Shown here one piece after another: positions 8,915 to 17,115 of a stretch of DNA of 64,000 bases. A program made the translations under genes and the position numbers. The notes below the pieces were generated by a model, which ran no database searches, was not told the origin of the DNA, and saw only the letters and a list, made by a program, of their open reading frames with translations. Where the stretch lies: the NCBI GenBank assembly GCA_934646815.1, contig CAKUEW010000001.1, positions 310,001-374,000 of the forward strand, read 5' to 3'. Positions within the stretch are counted from its first letter, which is position 1. The number at the start of each line of letters is the position of its first letter. Source of the stretch: an uncultured Collinsella sp. GTDB taxonomy: Bacteria; Actinomycetota; Coriobacteriia; Coriobacteriales; Coriobacteriaceae.

Positions 8915-9430
8915 ATGGTTTATCGTACAAGAACCTATATTGCAGCTGATTGGGACCATGATTTCGACGCTGTTGAACAATTAAGAAAGTGGAACGACAG
9001 CGGTTATTGGTCGCTTAGTTTTACCGATGCCCATGAGCTTCATCAGTCTCGTGATACGAGCAAGCCCTGCAACATCAAGGCATCTCTTAGGCAACGTATG
9101 GATGCTTCAAAGCGTTTTGTTCTTATTGTGGGCGACCATACTGACTTGGTGACAAAGGGTGGCTGCCAGTGGTGCTGGTCGTATCGTCGTGGATCTAAGC
9201 TGTGCAACGTTGGAAAGTACGTTTCGTTTGAGAGCTATATCGAATACGAATGCAGGATGGCCAAAGAGGCCGGCGTCGAAATCGTAGTTCTATATAATTC
9301 TGCGCGCGTGAACAAGTCTTTGTGTCCTGAAGTTATCAGGGATTGCGGTGTTCATGCTCCAATGAAAAGCCGTAGCAAAGGCTATTTGGACTGGGACTAC
9401 CAGCAAGTAAAAATGGCGCTGGGGAAGTAG
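8915..9430 (+). CDS. thsB: Thoeris ThsB-like TIR-domain protein
   Basis: This 171-residue single-domain protein resembles the ThsB/MTH538 TIR-like family (formerly DUF1863). It starts TYIAADWDHD, has the strand RFVLIVGDHTD (about 67-77) and the helix SFESYIEYECRMAKEAG with glutamates 107, 110 and 112, one of which should be the NAD-cleaving residue, followed by VEIVVLYNS. In Thoeris, ThsB detects phage and makes a nucleotide signal for ThsA. ATG at 8915 has AAGAGGAGC just upstream. It is the third gene of the operon. Which glutamate is catalytic cannot be decided by eye. Confidence 0.8.
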   Translation: MVYRTRTYIAADWDHDFDAVEQLRKWNDSGYWSLSFTDAHELHQSRDTSKPCNIKASLRQRMDASKRFVLIVGDHTDLVTKGGCQWCWSYRRGSKLCNVGKYVSFESYIEYECRMAKEAGVEIVVLYNSARVNKSLCPEVIRDCGVHAPMKSRSKGYLDWDYQQVKMALGK

Positions 9431-9767
9431 GGCTAAGTGTTCGTGCTGATTGGGATTGTCCTGTGAGAGATTTTAGTAATCCCGATTAGCAAAGCTCCAT
9501 TTATTCTTGATTTCATGCCTATCAATTTGATCTTCCATGTAGGTACACGCGAGTTTATACGGTTGCTGTTGGTTCGGATGGGCATTTGCGCTACTCGCTT
9601 GTCGAGCTATTTTGCTCAGGTAACTTCATTATGTACTAAGGATATTTACTTTAATTCAGGGGTGACGTAATCGAATTGATCCTTATCTTAATTTGGATGT
9701 CTCCTGGCGCTGGAGGCGTTTTAACATTGAAGCCTCAGGTGATTGGTTCGATATAGATTGGCGGGGC
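9431..9767. other. Intergenic region after the Thoeris-like operon
   Basis: No gene is convincing here. A 12-bp stem with two G-U pairs (9446-9457 with 9478-9489, CTGATTGGGATT) could end the operon but lacks a T-run. The rest is AT-rich and unremarkable. The frame of the next gene is open from 9693, but no ribosome-binding site supports a start before about 9768. Confidence 0.4.
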
Positions 9768-9770
9768 TTG

Positions 9771-10823
9771 GTGTTTAAGATTCTCTGGATTATTGGTAAC
9801 GGCTTTGATATAAATCTTGGCCTCAATACGGGGTACCGTTCATTTCTGTTGAATAAATACTTTGCAGACGGCACGTCGAATAAATATCGAGATGAACTTG
9901 TCGGACGCTTGGGGGATTTTGATCCAGGGTCTCAATCCAATCTCTGGTCAGATCTTGAGCTGCTATTGGGCGAGACTACCAAGCTTTACGAGGATGACGT
10001 CGAGCTATTTCACGAGACGTTTGAGGATATTCAGCAGCAGCTGTTGGAATATGTGGCGCAAGAGTCGCAGCGGCTGCCAGATGTGTTCCCTCCGGCCGCA
10101 ATTACGGAATTCAAGGATTCGTTGTGCTTATTTTCGCGACGGCTTGCGCCGTTGGATCGTGTTGATACTATTTCAGAACTAGCCCCACTGGATAACGCTT
10201 GGGTTTCTGCTATTTCTCTCAATTACACTCGTGCTTTCGATGCGTTTTGGAATGCAGCTTGCCAAAACGGCAGATTGCACTTGCAAATGCTTGGCGATGA
10301 GGTCAATTATTATTATAAGGATCGTTTTCTTCATTTACATGGAGGTGTTGATGATTTAGGCAATGGAGCTTCTCCGGTTTTTGGAGTCTCTGACCATTCT
10401 CAGATTTCCTCTGTCCCGTTGTCCAGAGATGCTGATTTTACTGAATTGTGGATCAAGAGTCAGCGAAACGCTGGCATATTGCGTAATAACAATACTCAGG
10501 ATATGGCCGAACTCGTGAGTTCCGCTAATCTCATTTGCATTTATGGGTGCAGCCTTGGTCGCAGTGATGCTTATATTTGGAAAGAAGTCGGAAAGAAGAT
10601 TGTGAGCTCCGTTACCCCTCTATATATTTTTGATTATGAGCTACCCGATCGAAGATCTGGCTCTTATCGGCGTTTCCAAAAACAACGGCAAATGCTAATC
10701 GACACGTTTTTATCTGTCGCCGAAATCAAAGGCTCGGATAAGGAGCTTGCGGTTAAGCGCATTGTTCCAGTCGAATCCTCGAGACTCTTCCGGTTCGGTT
10801 CTCGGTTGAAATTGGATGAGTGA
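9771..10823 (+). CDS. AbiH-family abortive infection protein (copy 1)
   Basis: This protein of about 350 residues opens with KILWIIGNGFDINLGLNTGY, the diagnostic N-terminus of the bacteriophage AbiH family (PF14253), whose members have a Rossmann-like nucleotide-binding start. Other family features are the SLNYTRAFD strand, the LHLHGGVDD segment and the late ICIYGCSLGRSDAYIW motif. AbiH blocks phage growth by an unknown mechanism. GTG at 9771 (or TTG at 9768) follows GGCGGGG and puts the conserved strand at the N-terminus. It lies alone between the Thoeris-like operon and an insertion-sequence relic. A second, divergent AbiH gene lies near 17 kb. Confidence 0.8.
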   Translation: MFKILWIIGNGFDINLGLNTGYRSFLLNKYFADGTSNKYRDELVGRLGDFDPGSQSNLWSDLELLLGETTKLYEDDVELFHETFEDIQQQLLEYVAQESQRLPDVFPPAAITEFKDSLCLFSRRLAPLDRVDTISELAPLDNAWVSAISLNYTRAFDAFWNAACQNGRLHLQMLGDEVNYYYKDRFLHLHGGVDDLGNGASPVFGVSDHSQISSVPLSRDADFTELWIKSQRNAGILRNNNTQDMAELVSSANLICIYGCSLGRSDAYIWKEVGKKIVSSVTPLYIFDYELPDRRSGSYRRFQKQRQMLIDTFLSVAEIKGSDKELAVKRIVPVESSRLFRFGSRLKLDE

Positions 10824-11097
10824 CCATTTACTCGTTTAGCCACTGAGTATCGCGAATTTACGCTACCGTTATTGAGCGTAGTGCTGCGAGCGATATCGCA
10901 TGTGATGCTCTCTTGTTGCTGGCATCCGGCTTCGTGTCGCTGTTGCATGTCTGTTTCGCCCACGACGAACCAGATTACGCGTGACACGCACGTGCATCTT
11001 GTCATACTTTAGTATGAGACGATTTTTCTATCAATTGTCGTATCTTGTCGATAGTCATATTCGGACTGCCGCGCAGTCGAGTGAACGGGGCGTTCGG
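10824..11097. other. Intergenic region, no gene seen
   Basis: There is no supported coding sequence. A small palindrome (CATACT TT AGTATG near 11000-11014) is the only structure noted. The stretch may be the damaged upstream part of the insertion sequence whose istB relic follows. Confidence 0.4.
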
Positions 11098-11335
11098 CCT
11101 GCTCATGATCGAAGAGTGACTGCTCGACAAGCCGGATGTCGAGTTCAGGTCGATGCTACTGGAGCCGATGAGGCTGAGGTACGGTACCGCCTCGACCGTC
11201 TCCTGCACTCAGTTCAAGAAGAAGGGCTGCGATCGCCCCTCGGCGGCGGGTTCCATACGGACGTCGCCATTGACGATATCGCGCACAATGCGGTCTAGGT
11301 CGATATAGGTGAGACCAACATGAGGCAGCGCCGCG
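11098..11335 (+). pseudogene. IS21-family istB helper ATPase relic
   Basis: Translation with repair gives the C-terminal signature of IstB: LLMIEE, a stop in place of Trp, LLDKPDVEFRSMLLEPMRLR, TASTVSCTQFKKKG, then after a frameshift near 11228 LGGGFHTDVAIDDIAHNAV, a stop, and VDIGETNMRQ. IstB is the AAA+ ATPase that helps the IS21 transposase. Two in-frame stops and one frameshift show that it is dead, and no istA is visible. It marks past transposition inside the island, between AbiH and the Gabija-like pair. The terminal repeats of the element were not found. Confidence 0.65.
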
Positions 11336-11519
11336 GACAGACCGGTAGCAGTAAAATGCATCGGGGTCATCGCCGACCCCGGCGCCCAGACACAATAACG
11401 GCGGTGACTTTTTGCGATATTCAGCAGTGCTCAAGCGAGCAAATACTCAGCCGCGTTCAGTACAACAAGAAAGTGTTAGGTTGTTGAAAGCCATAAAACC
11501 TTAACGGTTGGGAGGCTAC
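11336..11519. promoter_or_regulatory. Upstream region of the Gabija-like pair
   Basis: A 7-bp hairpin (CGGGGTC 11362-11368 with GACCCCG 11375-11381) follows the insertion-sequence relic. A strong Shine-Dalgarno, GGGAGG (11510-11515), lies just before the ATG at 11520. No confident promoter is seen. Confidence 0.35.
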
Positions 11520-13247
11520 ATGAGGATCTCTAGACTGAGGATTGAGAACTACCGGAATCTCGATGGCGTAGCGATTAGTTTTGACGAGGACGTGACCTAT
11601 ATTGTCGGCGAAAACAACCTCGGCAAAACGAATGTGCTCGACTTGCTCAATACAATCTTCAATCAAGCGACGATTAGCGAAGAGGATTTCGCTAACATTG
11701 AAAAGCGCTCAGGGGCTCTAGTTACTTTAAAGTTGGACGAGGACGAGATCGGAATAACGGGGCTCGACATCGATCCTATGACCGGAAACACTATTACCAT
11801 CTGCGCTTTTGCTGACGACCCGGATTCTCGAATTGAATTTAAGGTCGAAGGGAGCGGAGAAAGTATTTCACCCTCTCTGATGCGTTCCGTTCACATGTTC
11901 AGGTACTCTACTGCATCCTTTAATAGGGGAGACCTGGCGTTTGATGGTACCCGAGGTGTCGGCAAAGTTCTCTCCAAACGAATCGCTCTTTACCTGGATA
12001 AGGAGGGCAAAAAGGTCTCTGATTTTCTGGATGGGGGTGAGCTCGAAGGTCTGTCTGCTGATCTAGGCGAGATCGTTAGTGACGTTCCCATCCTGTCATC
12101 ATATGGTGTGAGGACGGGCATCGATTCATCGGATGGCGGAACGCTCGGAAGTTTGGTTACCTTGCTTGACAAGAGGGGCGTTCATTTTAATAAGGCAGGG
12201 GTAGGCTTGCAGTACCTTGCCATTGCCTCGCTCTCGATAATCGAGAGCATTATGCGTCTTTCGCCTAAACGCCTTCAAGAGAGTCTCTGCACGGATGACG
12301 ATGGCAAGTGCGTGCTGCACGCTGTGCTGGCTTATGACGAACCCGAAGCTCACCTACACCCGTATATGCAGAGGCGTCTCTCGAAGAGCTTGCATAGGAT
12401 TTGCGAAGGGAAGGATGCCAAGTTCAACGCCCTTCTAAAGGAGTATTTCGGGATCGATTCAATCAAAGCTCAGCTGATCATGGTGACGCATTCGCCAAAC
12501 ATTCTGGCTCGCGGCTATAAGAACATCGTGCGATTTGGGCAGGGCGAAGATTCTCCAAGGGTCATGTGCGGCAAGGATATTGACCTGTCTGACAAGGTTG
12601 AAAAGCATCTTATGCTGAACTTTGAGTCAATACGAGAGGCTTTTTTCGCGCGGTCGGTTTTGGCTTTTGAGGGGCAAACTGAGTCTGGAGCCATTCCGGT
12701 CTTTGCGCGCAACCTTGGGATGGATCTGGATGATTTCGGAGTTGTACCCATCAGGGCTGGCGGGAAAAAGAACGTCGAGCCGCTCTGCGAACTTCTGGAC
12801 AAGTTTGAGATTCCAAATTATTCGATTGTCGATAGGGATAACGAGCCGCGAGAAGCTTCTGGGAACCATATAACGACAACCGAACGGGATTTTGAAGCTG
12901 AGGTCATCGAAACTATTTTCGTTAATAGGAACCAAAGCTCGTTTATTACACTTCTTGAGGCGACGGATCGTCAGAGGGCAACTTCCATCAAGGGCAATAG
13001 CAAAGCATTGAAATATGCCTGTGCTGTCTACGGTGCTAGCTTGACGGGCCCTGAGTATGATTTCCAGGGATTGGAGTTTGACGGGCTATTCGCCGACACA
13101 CCCGAATCGCGTGCGCTTATGTATGCATGGCTTTCATCGAACAAGGGCGTTGGGTCTGGTGTTGCCCTCGCGGAGGTTTTTGGTGCTGATGGCGTTCCCG
13201 CATGTTATAAAACTATTATTCGCAAGGCCGTGGGTTTTGAATGCTGA
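11520..13247 (+). CDS. gajA: Gabija GajA-like OLD-family ATPase/TOPRIM endonuclease
   Basis: This is a 575-residue class 2 OLD protein. The ABC-ATPase half shows Walker A GENNLGKT at residues 30-37, Walker B AYDEPEAHLHP around Asp273-Glu274, and the switch histidine in MVTHSPN (His324). The C-terminal TOPRIM nuclease has the glutamate in LAFEGQTE (Glu384) and the acidic pair VDRDN (438-440). GajA is the sequence-specific nicking nuclease of the Gabija system and is normally inhibited by NTPs until phage replication depletes them. Its length is close to known GajA. It overlaps the helicase gene by 7 bases. ATG at 11520 is preferred over an in-frame TTG at 11508. Confidence 0.85.
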   Translation: MRISRLRIENYRNLDGVAISFDEDVTYIVGENNLGKTNVLDLLNTIFNQATISEEDFANIEKRSGALVTLKLDEDEIGITGLDIDPMTGNTITICAFADDPDSRIEFKVEGSGESISPSLMRSVHMFRYSTASFNRGDLAFDGTRGVGKVLSKRIALYLDKEGKKVSDFLDGGELEGLSADLGEIVSDVPILSSYGVRTGIDSSDGGTLGSLVTLLDKRGVHFNKAGVGLQYLAIASLSIIESIMRLSPKRLQESLCTDDDGKCVLHAVLAYDEPEAHLHPYMQRRLSKSLHRICEGKDAKFNALLKEYFGIDSIKAQLIMVTHSPNILARGYKNIVRFGQGEDSPRVMCGKDIDLSDKVEKHLMLNFESIREAFFARSVLAFEGQTESGAIPVFARNLGMDLDDFGVVPIRAGGKKNVEPLCELLDKFEIPNYSIVDRDNEPREASGNHITTTERDFEAEVIETIFVNRNQSSFITLLEATDRQRATSIKGNSKALKYACAVYGASLTGPEYDFQGLEFDGLFADTPESRALMYAWLSSNKGVGSGVALAEVFGADGVPACYKTIIRKAVGFEC

Positions 13248-15058
13248 TGAGCCAGACCGACTTGCGGGAAAGTGTTAGAACTGCGATTGAGATGCGCTGT
13301 GACGGAGATGAATCGCAGTGCTCTGCGATTTTTGCGCCATCGAAGAGGGTATTCGTAGAGGCGCCGGCAGGATACGGGAAAACCACAGTTATGACTGGGC
13401 GGGCTTGCTGGCTGCTGGCATCTGGCGAAGTCCGGCCGCCAAAAAGGATTTTGGCCCTAACCTTCAGCGTCGCCGCCGCGCGGAGAATGCGTACAGATTT
13501 GGGTGCCACTATGTCGGCGCTTCCCGGCGCCTTGGCCAAGCACTTTGAGAACAGGGTCATGGCGACTAACTTCCACGGCTTTGCTTGGGCCCTGCTGCGC
13601 AGGTACTGGAGATCGCTCTTGCTCCCAGTGAACGTTGACGAACTTTCTATGGTCGATGACAGCAGCGCCGTTAACGAGTTGAGTTCGCGAGGCGGCAGGC
13701 TAATTTGGGATGAAAAGAAGGTCATTGACAACTTCCTCCGCTCCATGAGGAACGGTCAAGACGACGACTTGAGATGCCGTGTGCGTTCTTTTAATAGGAT
13801 CATTAAGGATAGATTCGCACCGAACGGTCTCTTGCCATATTCAGGAATGATTTCCCTTGCAATTGAATTGCTTGCCGATTTCTCAAAGTTGAGGTCCTAT
13901 CTGTCGACGGCGTTTCCTGTCGTACTTGTCGACGAAGCACAGGACACGAATGCCCTGTGCTACATCTTTCTAAAAGGCCTGCTTTCCGATGAATCAGGAA
14001 TCTGCATGTTCGGCGACCCTATTCAGCGTGTCTATGGTTTTATTGGCGCAATGGAAGGCTTAAAGACAAAGGCCGCTACCGACCTGTGTCTATCGCAGCT
14101 GGAGCTCGAACATAATCATAGGTTTTCTGGGGGATCTATTGTCGGGGAGCTCGGTGCTGCGATTCGCTCCAACATGAAGGGTGTCATTGCTGGCGGTACG
14201 CCCCGACTTCCCATATTTGTTGGCGCTGCACAGCAAGACGAAGCGACAGCCATTGTTTCCAAGGTTGCGGCGCTCGCCCGAGGTGGTGGCGGGAGGATTG
14301 CGATTCTTGTCCGTAAGCGCGGTGCCCTGGCCAACCTCATCATGGACGAGTTGATTAAGGAGGAGATTCCATACTTCAACGGGCTTTTTTCGGATACAGC
14401 CCCAGAGTTCATTGAATTCAATGCGCTTGCTTTATCCAGGATTACCGATGCAGCGACTGGAGAAAAGGGCGTCAGCCGGTCTGCTGCGGACAAAATAATC
14501 AACTCTATCGCTGATGAACTGATGAGTGGCTCCTGGAGATTCGAGTATGGGCGGCCCTATGCCATGCTTCTTGGGGCGCTGCGGAAACACCTTAAAAATG
14601 ACTGCGTCGCGATGGATCCGTCTGAGCGCTTCGACTATATCGTTAGTATCTTTTCCGAGGGCTCCCTGCGGCGTTTCTCTGATTACCTCGATGCAAATAT
14701 CTCGATCATGACCATTCACTCTGCTAAGGGACTCGAGTGGGACACCGTTTTCATACCGGGCGTTACGCGCTTCGATTGGCCTGGAAGGATTTGCTCTCGG
14801 TGCGAAAGTGCTGGCATGTGCTCGCGTTCTGCGCGTGGATGCCGGATTGTGGATGCGAAGAAATTGCCAGACGGGCTTATTGAGGAAATAGGCCTGTTGT
14901 ACGTCGGTGTCACTCGCGCCCGCAAAGCGGTATATGTCTCCGCTTCTATGCAGCGCAGAACAAATTACGGGAACTATCAGGTTGCCTGCCCCTCTTGTCT
15001 AACGTCTCTTCCGGGCATTGAGCCTGTGAGTTGGACGGCCATGGACGGGGAGGGGTGA
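13241..15058 (+). CDS. gajB: Gabija GajB-like UvrD/PcrA-type helicase
   Basis: This is a 605-residue superfamily 1 helicase. It shows Walker A EAPAGYGKTT, motif II VLVDEAQDTNAL, motif III FGDPIQRVYGFIGAM, the NHRFSGG segment, motif V MTIHSAKGLEWD and motif VI LLYVGVTRARKAVY. GajB partners with GajA in Gabija and is thought to sense DNA ends produced during phage attack. The protein is about 100 residues longer than the best-known GajB and carries a cysteine cluster (CSRCESAGMCSRSARGC, about residues 516-533), which may bind zinc. The start at 13241 overlaps the gajA stop; ATG at 13247 is also possible. Confidence 0.83.
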   Translation: MLMSQTDLRESVRTAIEMRCDGDESQCSAIFAPSKRVFVEAPAGYGKTTVMTGRACWLLASGEVRPPKRILALTFSVAAARRMRTDLGATMSALPGALAKHFENRVMATNFHGFAWALLRRYWRSLLLPVNVDELSMVDDSSAVNELSSRGGRLIWDEKKVIDNFLRSMRNGQDDDLRCRVRSFNRIIKDRFAPNGLLPYSGMISLAIELLADFSKLRSYLSTAFPVVLVDEAQDTNALCYIFLKGLLSDESGICMFGDPIQRVYGFIGAMEGLKTKAATDLCLSQLELEHNHRFSGGSIVGELGAAIRSNMKGVIAGGTPRLPIFVGAAQQDEATAIVSKVAALARGGGGRIAILVRKRGALANLIMDELIKEEIPYFNGLFSDTAPEFIEFNALALSRITDAATGEKGVSRSAADKIINSIADELMSGSWRFEYGRPYAMLLGALRKHLKNDCVAMDPSERFDYIVSIFSEGSLRRFSDYLDANISIMTIHSAKGLEWDTVFIPGVTRFDWPGRICSRCESAGMCSRSARGCRIVDAKKLPDGLIEEIGLLYVGVTRARKAVYVSASMQRRTNYGNYQVACPSCLTSLPGIEPVSWTAMDGEG

Positions 15059-15501
15059 TTGTTGGCGGAATGGAGTGTGTCCACTATTGGCGTTCCTATT
15101 CCAATCCGCATGTTGTTAGGGATACGCAGGCCCTTGTCCTGCAATTGAGTACTTGCTAAAACTGGCCTTTTTGCTGTATAGCGTTGACTGAAAAGGGAAT
15201 AAAGTTTCTCGCCCATCGCGAATTGGCGATGGGGTACGCTACTGCCGTCAATATAGCAAACGACGAAATCGCAATTCCGACGTTCGCAACATTGACGCCA
15301 GCGTTGCCTGCGGCTAGCTGGATAAGGGCTTCGATGGTCATAAGTACCAATTCCTCGCTTTCGTCTAGTATGGCATAGGCAAGCATTGTTTTAGGTGGCC
15401 GCGAAAGCGTTGGTTGCACTTGCTGCGCCTTTAATTAGCCTGTCCGGGGAGGGTCAGCCGCCGCTTGTTGATCCGGACAGGTTGATTTATTTGGGGGTAT
15501 T
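15059..15501 (+). ncRNA. Candidate structured non-coding RNA upstream of the reverse transcriptase
   Basis: About 440 bases without a convincing sense gene precede the reverse transcriptase. Two clear hairpins are visible. CCCATCGC (15212-15219) pairs perfectly with GCGATGGG (15226-15233). A 16-bp stem with three G-U pairs (15433-15448 with 15472-15487), containing the perfect arms CCTGTCCGG/CCGGACAGG, ends 14 bases before the start codon. Several defence reverse transcriptases (for example DRT2 and DRT9) use an RNA encoded just upstream as template or scaffold, so an ncRNA gene is likely. Its exact ends and the template segment are inference. Both strands contain open frames of about 60 to 80 codons here. 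Confidence 0.5.
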
Positions 15502-16956
15502 TTGGCCGAGTTCGATATCACTCGTATTCCTCGATATAGTTCAAAAAGTTCATATGCCCATTTTGATCATAGGATTTCTTTTGCCGAAGCTCAGGCCAAG
15601 ATCTTAGATCCAGGGTACGTTTCCCAACACGCGTTCTACCCTCTAATTTCCAACGAGATCATTGCTGTTCGGTATCGTGGAGGTAAGCGAAGCTGCAAGG
15701 TTCGCAATATCGCTTATGCCTCGCATTTCGATCACCGCGTCTTCCAGTACTACTCTTATCTTTGGTCGGACTTATATAACAAGAAGGCTATTGCCGTAGA
15801 GTTTAATGAGGTTGCCGTAGCGTACCGCTCTTCGCTTTCATCAGACAGTGCCGTAACTGCTGCCAGCAATATTTCCTCAGCTAAAAGGGCCTTTGATTAT
15901 ATACGCGAGCAAGATTCGGCTTTTGTGCTTACGGGTGATTTCGAGGGCTTCTTCGACAACTTAAATCATGCCCATCTAATGAAGTCGTTGCGTTCGTTGT
16001 TTCCCGATGGACGTTTGCCGGACGATCACTATCAGGTCATTAAAAACATCCTCCGCTATTCGTGCTGGCCTATTGCTGATTTAGCGGCTCGGCATGATTT
16101 GCCGTGGCCGGCGGTCGAACCTGCTCGGGAGAAGATGATCAGCGACGCAGCTATCGAACTTCGGTTCAAGGCTATTCGCGAACTTAATAAGCTGGATGTT
16201 ATCTTGCCTAAGGCAGAGTTTCTTGCAAACAAAAGTAAGGTCATCACCAGGCCGTGGAAGCGAACGGGTATTGGGCTGGGAATTCCTCAGGGTCTTGCTG
16301 CAAGTGGAGGGCTCGCTAACATCTATATGGCCGATATCGATATGAGAGTCAGACTTGCCGTTGAACGGTTTGGCGGCTTGTATCTTCGTTATTGCGATGA
16401 CTTTATTGTTGCCGTTCCAAAGTCTGGCTTTGATGCACTTGTAGAGGCCATCAATCTAATGGCCGATGTCGATTCCGTTAAACTGCAACCTGATAAAACC
16501 AAGGTGTTCCGGGTTGATGGTGACGGAGTCGCTCAGCTTGATTTTGAAAGCGTTCGTGCAGGTAAGGTCTATTCGTACTCCGGTGCACATCCGGCGCAGA
16601 AAGTCAGTTTCCTGGGGTTTGACTTTAACGGGCGCGTTGTAAGACTTCGGCAGTCTACGGTTGGAAGGTACCACAAACGTCTCCGTGAGGCGGCCACTGC
16701 GATTGCGCGTTCTAATCAGGGGGAGGGAAGACACGCATCAAAAAAGCGCGTCTCCGCTTTGTATCAACATTATTCGCCGCTCGGTATTAAGGGAAGAGGG
16801 TTGTGCCCATCGGCTGACGCCGACTCTTCTGCATTTTTCCGCTACGGAAACTTTCTTTCCTATGCGGCAAGAGCCCAAAAGGCGTTTCCAAATGATCCGA
16901 TTGCCCCCGATGAGGCTAAGATTTACAGGAAGATTAAACGCTTGAGTGCTCGGTAA
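15502..16956 (+). CDS. Defence-associated reverse transcriptase (DRT/UG class)
   Basis: This is a 484-residue reverse transcriptase. Motif A is LTGDFEGFFDNLNH (Asp146), the template-grip region contains GIGLGIPQGLAASG, and the catalytic box is YCDD (residues 297-300), followed by LQPDKTK and FLGFDFNG. There is no maturase, endonuclease or phage diversity-generating element nearby. The N-terminal pattern (FDHRVFQYYSYLWSDLYN) resembles the unknown-group/Abi class of reverse transcriptases known as DRTs. The type cannot be fixed by eye. It starts at TTG 15502 after GGGGG (15493-15497), just downstream of a hairpin-rich non-coding stretch, and it follows the Gabija-like pair on the same strand. 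Confidence 0.82.
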   Translation: MAEFDITRIPRYSSKSSYAHFDHRISFAEAQAKILDPGYVSQHAFYPLISNEIIAVRYRGGKRSCKVRNIAYASHFDHRVFQYYSYLWSDLYNKKAIAVEFNEVAVAYRSSLSSDSAVTAASNISSAKRAFDYIREQDSAFVLTGDFEGFFDNLNHAHLMKSLRSLFPDGRLPDDHYQVIKNILRYSCWPIADLAARHDLPWPAVEPAREKMISDAAIELRFKAIRELNKLDVILPKAEFLANKSKVITRPWKRTGIGLGIPQGLAASGGLANIYMADIDMRVRLAVERFGGLYLRYCDDFIVAVPKSGFDALVEAINLMADVDSVKLQPDKTKVFRVDGDGVAQLDFESVRAGKVYSYSGAHPAQKVSFLGFDFNGRVVRLRQSTVGRYHKRLREAATAIARSNQGEGRHASKKRVSALYQHYSPLGIKGRGLCPSADADSSAFFRYGNFLSYAARAQKAFPNDPIAPDEAKIYRKIKRLSAR

Positions 16957-17115
16957 TTTGGCTGCTATAGCTCCGATCGATTTCGACTACAAAAAGCCGG
17001 TTTGTTAAACCTATTGATTGCTGCCAGTTCCCATTTCTTGGTAGCGTCCTGCGCTTGTCCAGTCGGGGCGTTATAATTCACGGAAAGATACGGCTTACAA
17101 TTATTAGGGGTTGGC

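Noticed and set aside
10981..11298. A 105-codon plus-strand frame
   Set aside because: Most of it is out of frame with the istB relic; only the last residues (GGGFHTDVAIDDIAHNAV) are real istB sequence, so it was annotated as a pseudogene instead.
15059..16956. A retron (msr-msd plus RT)
   Set aside because: The RT has YCDD and DRT-like N-terminal motifs, and the retron NAxxH and VTG motifs were not seen. A DRT-type assignment fits better.
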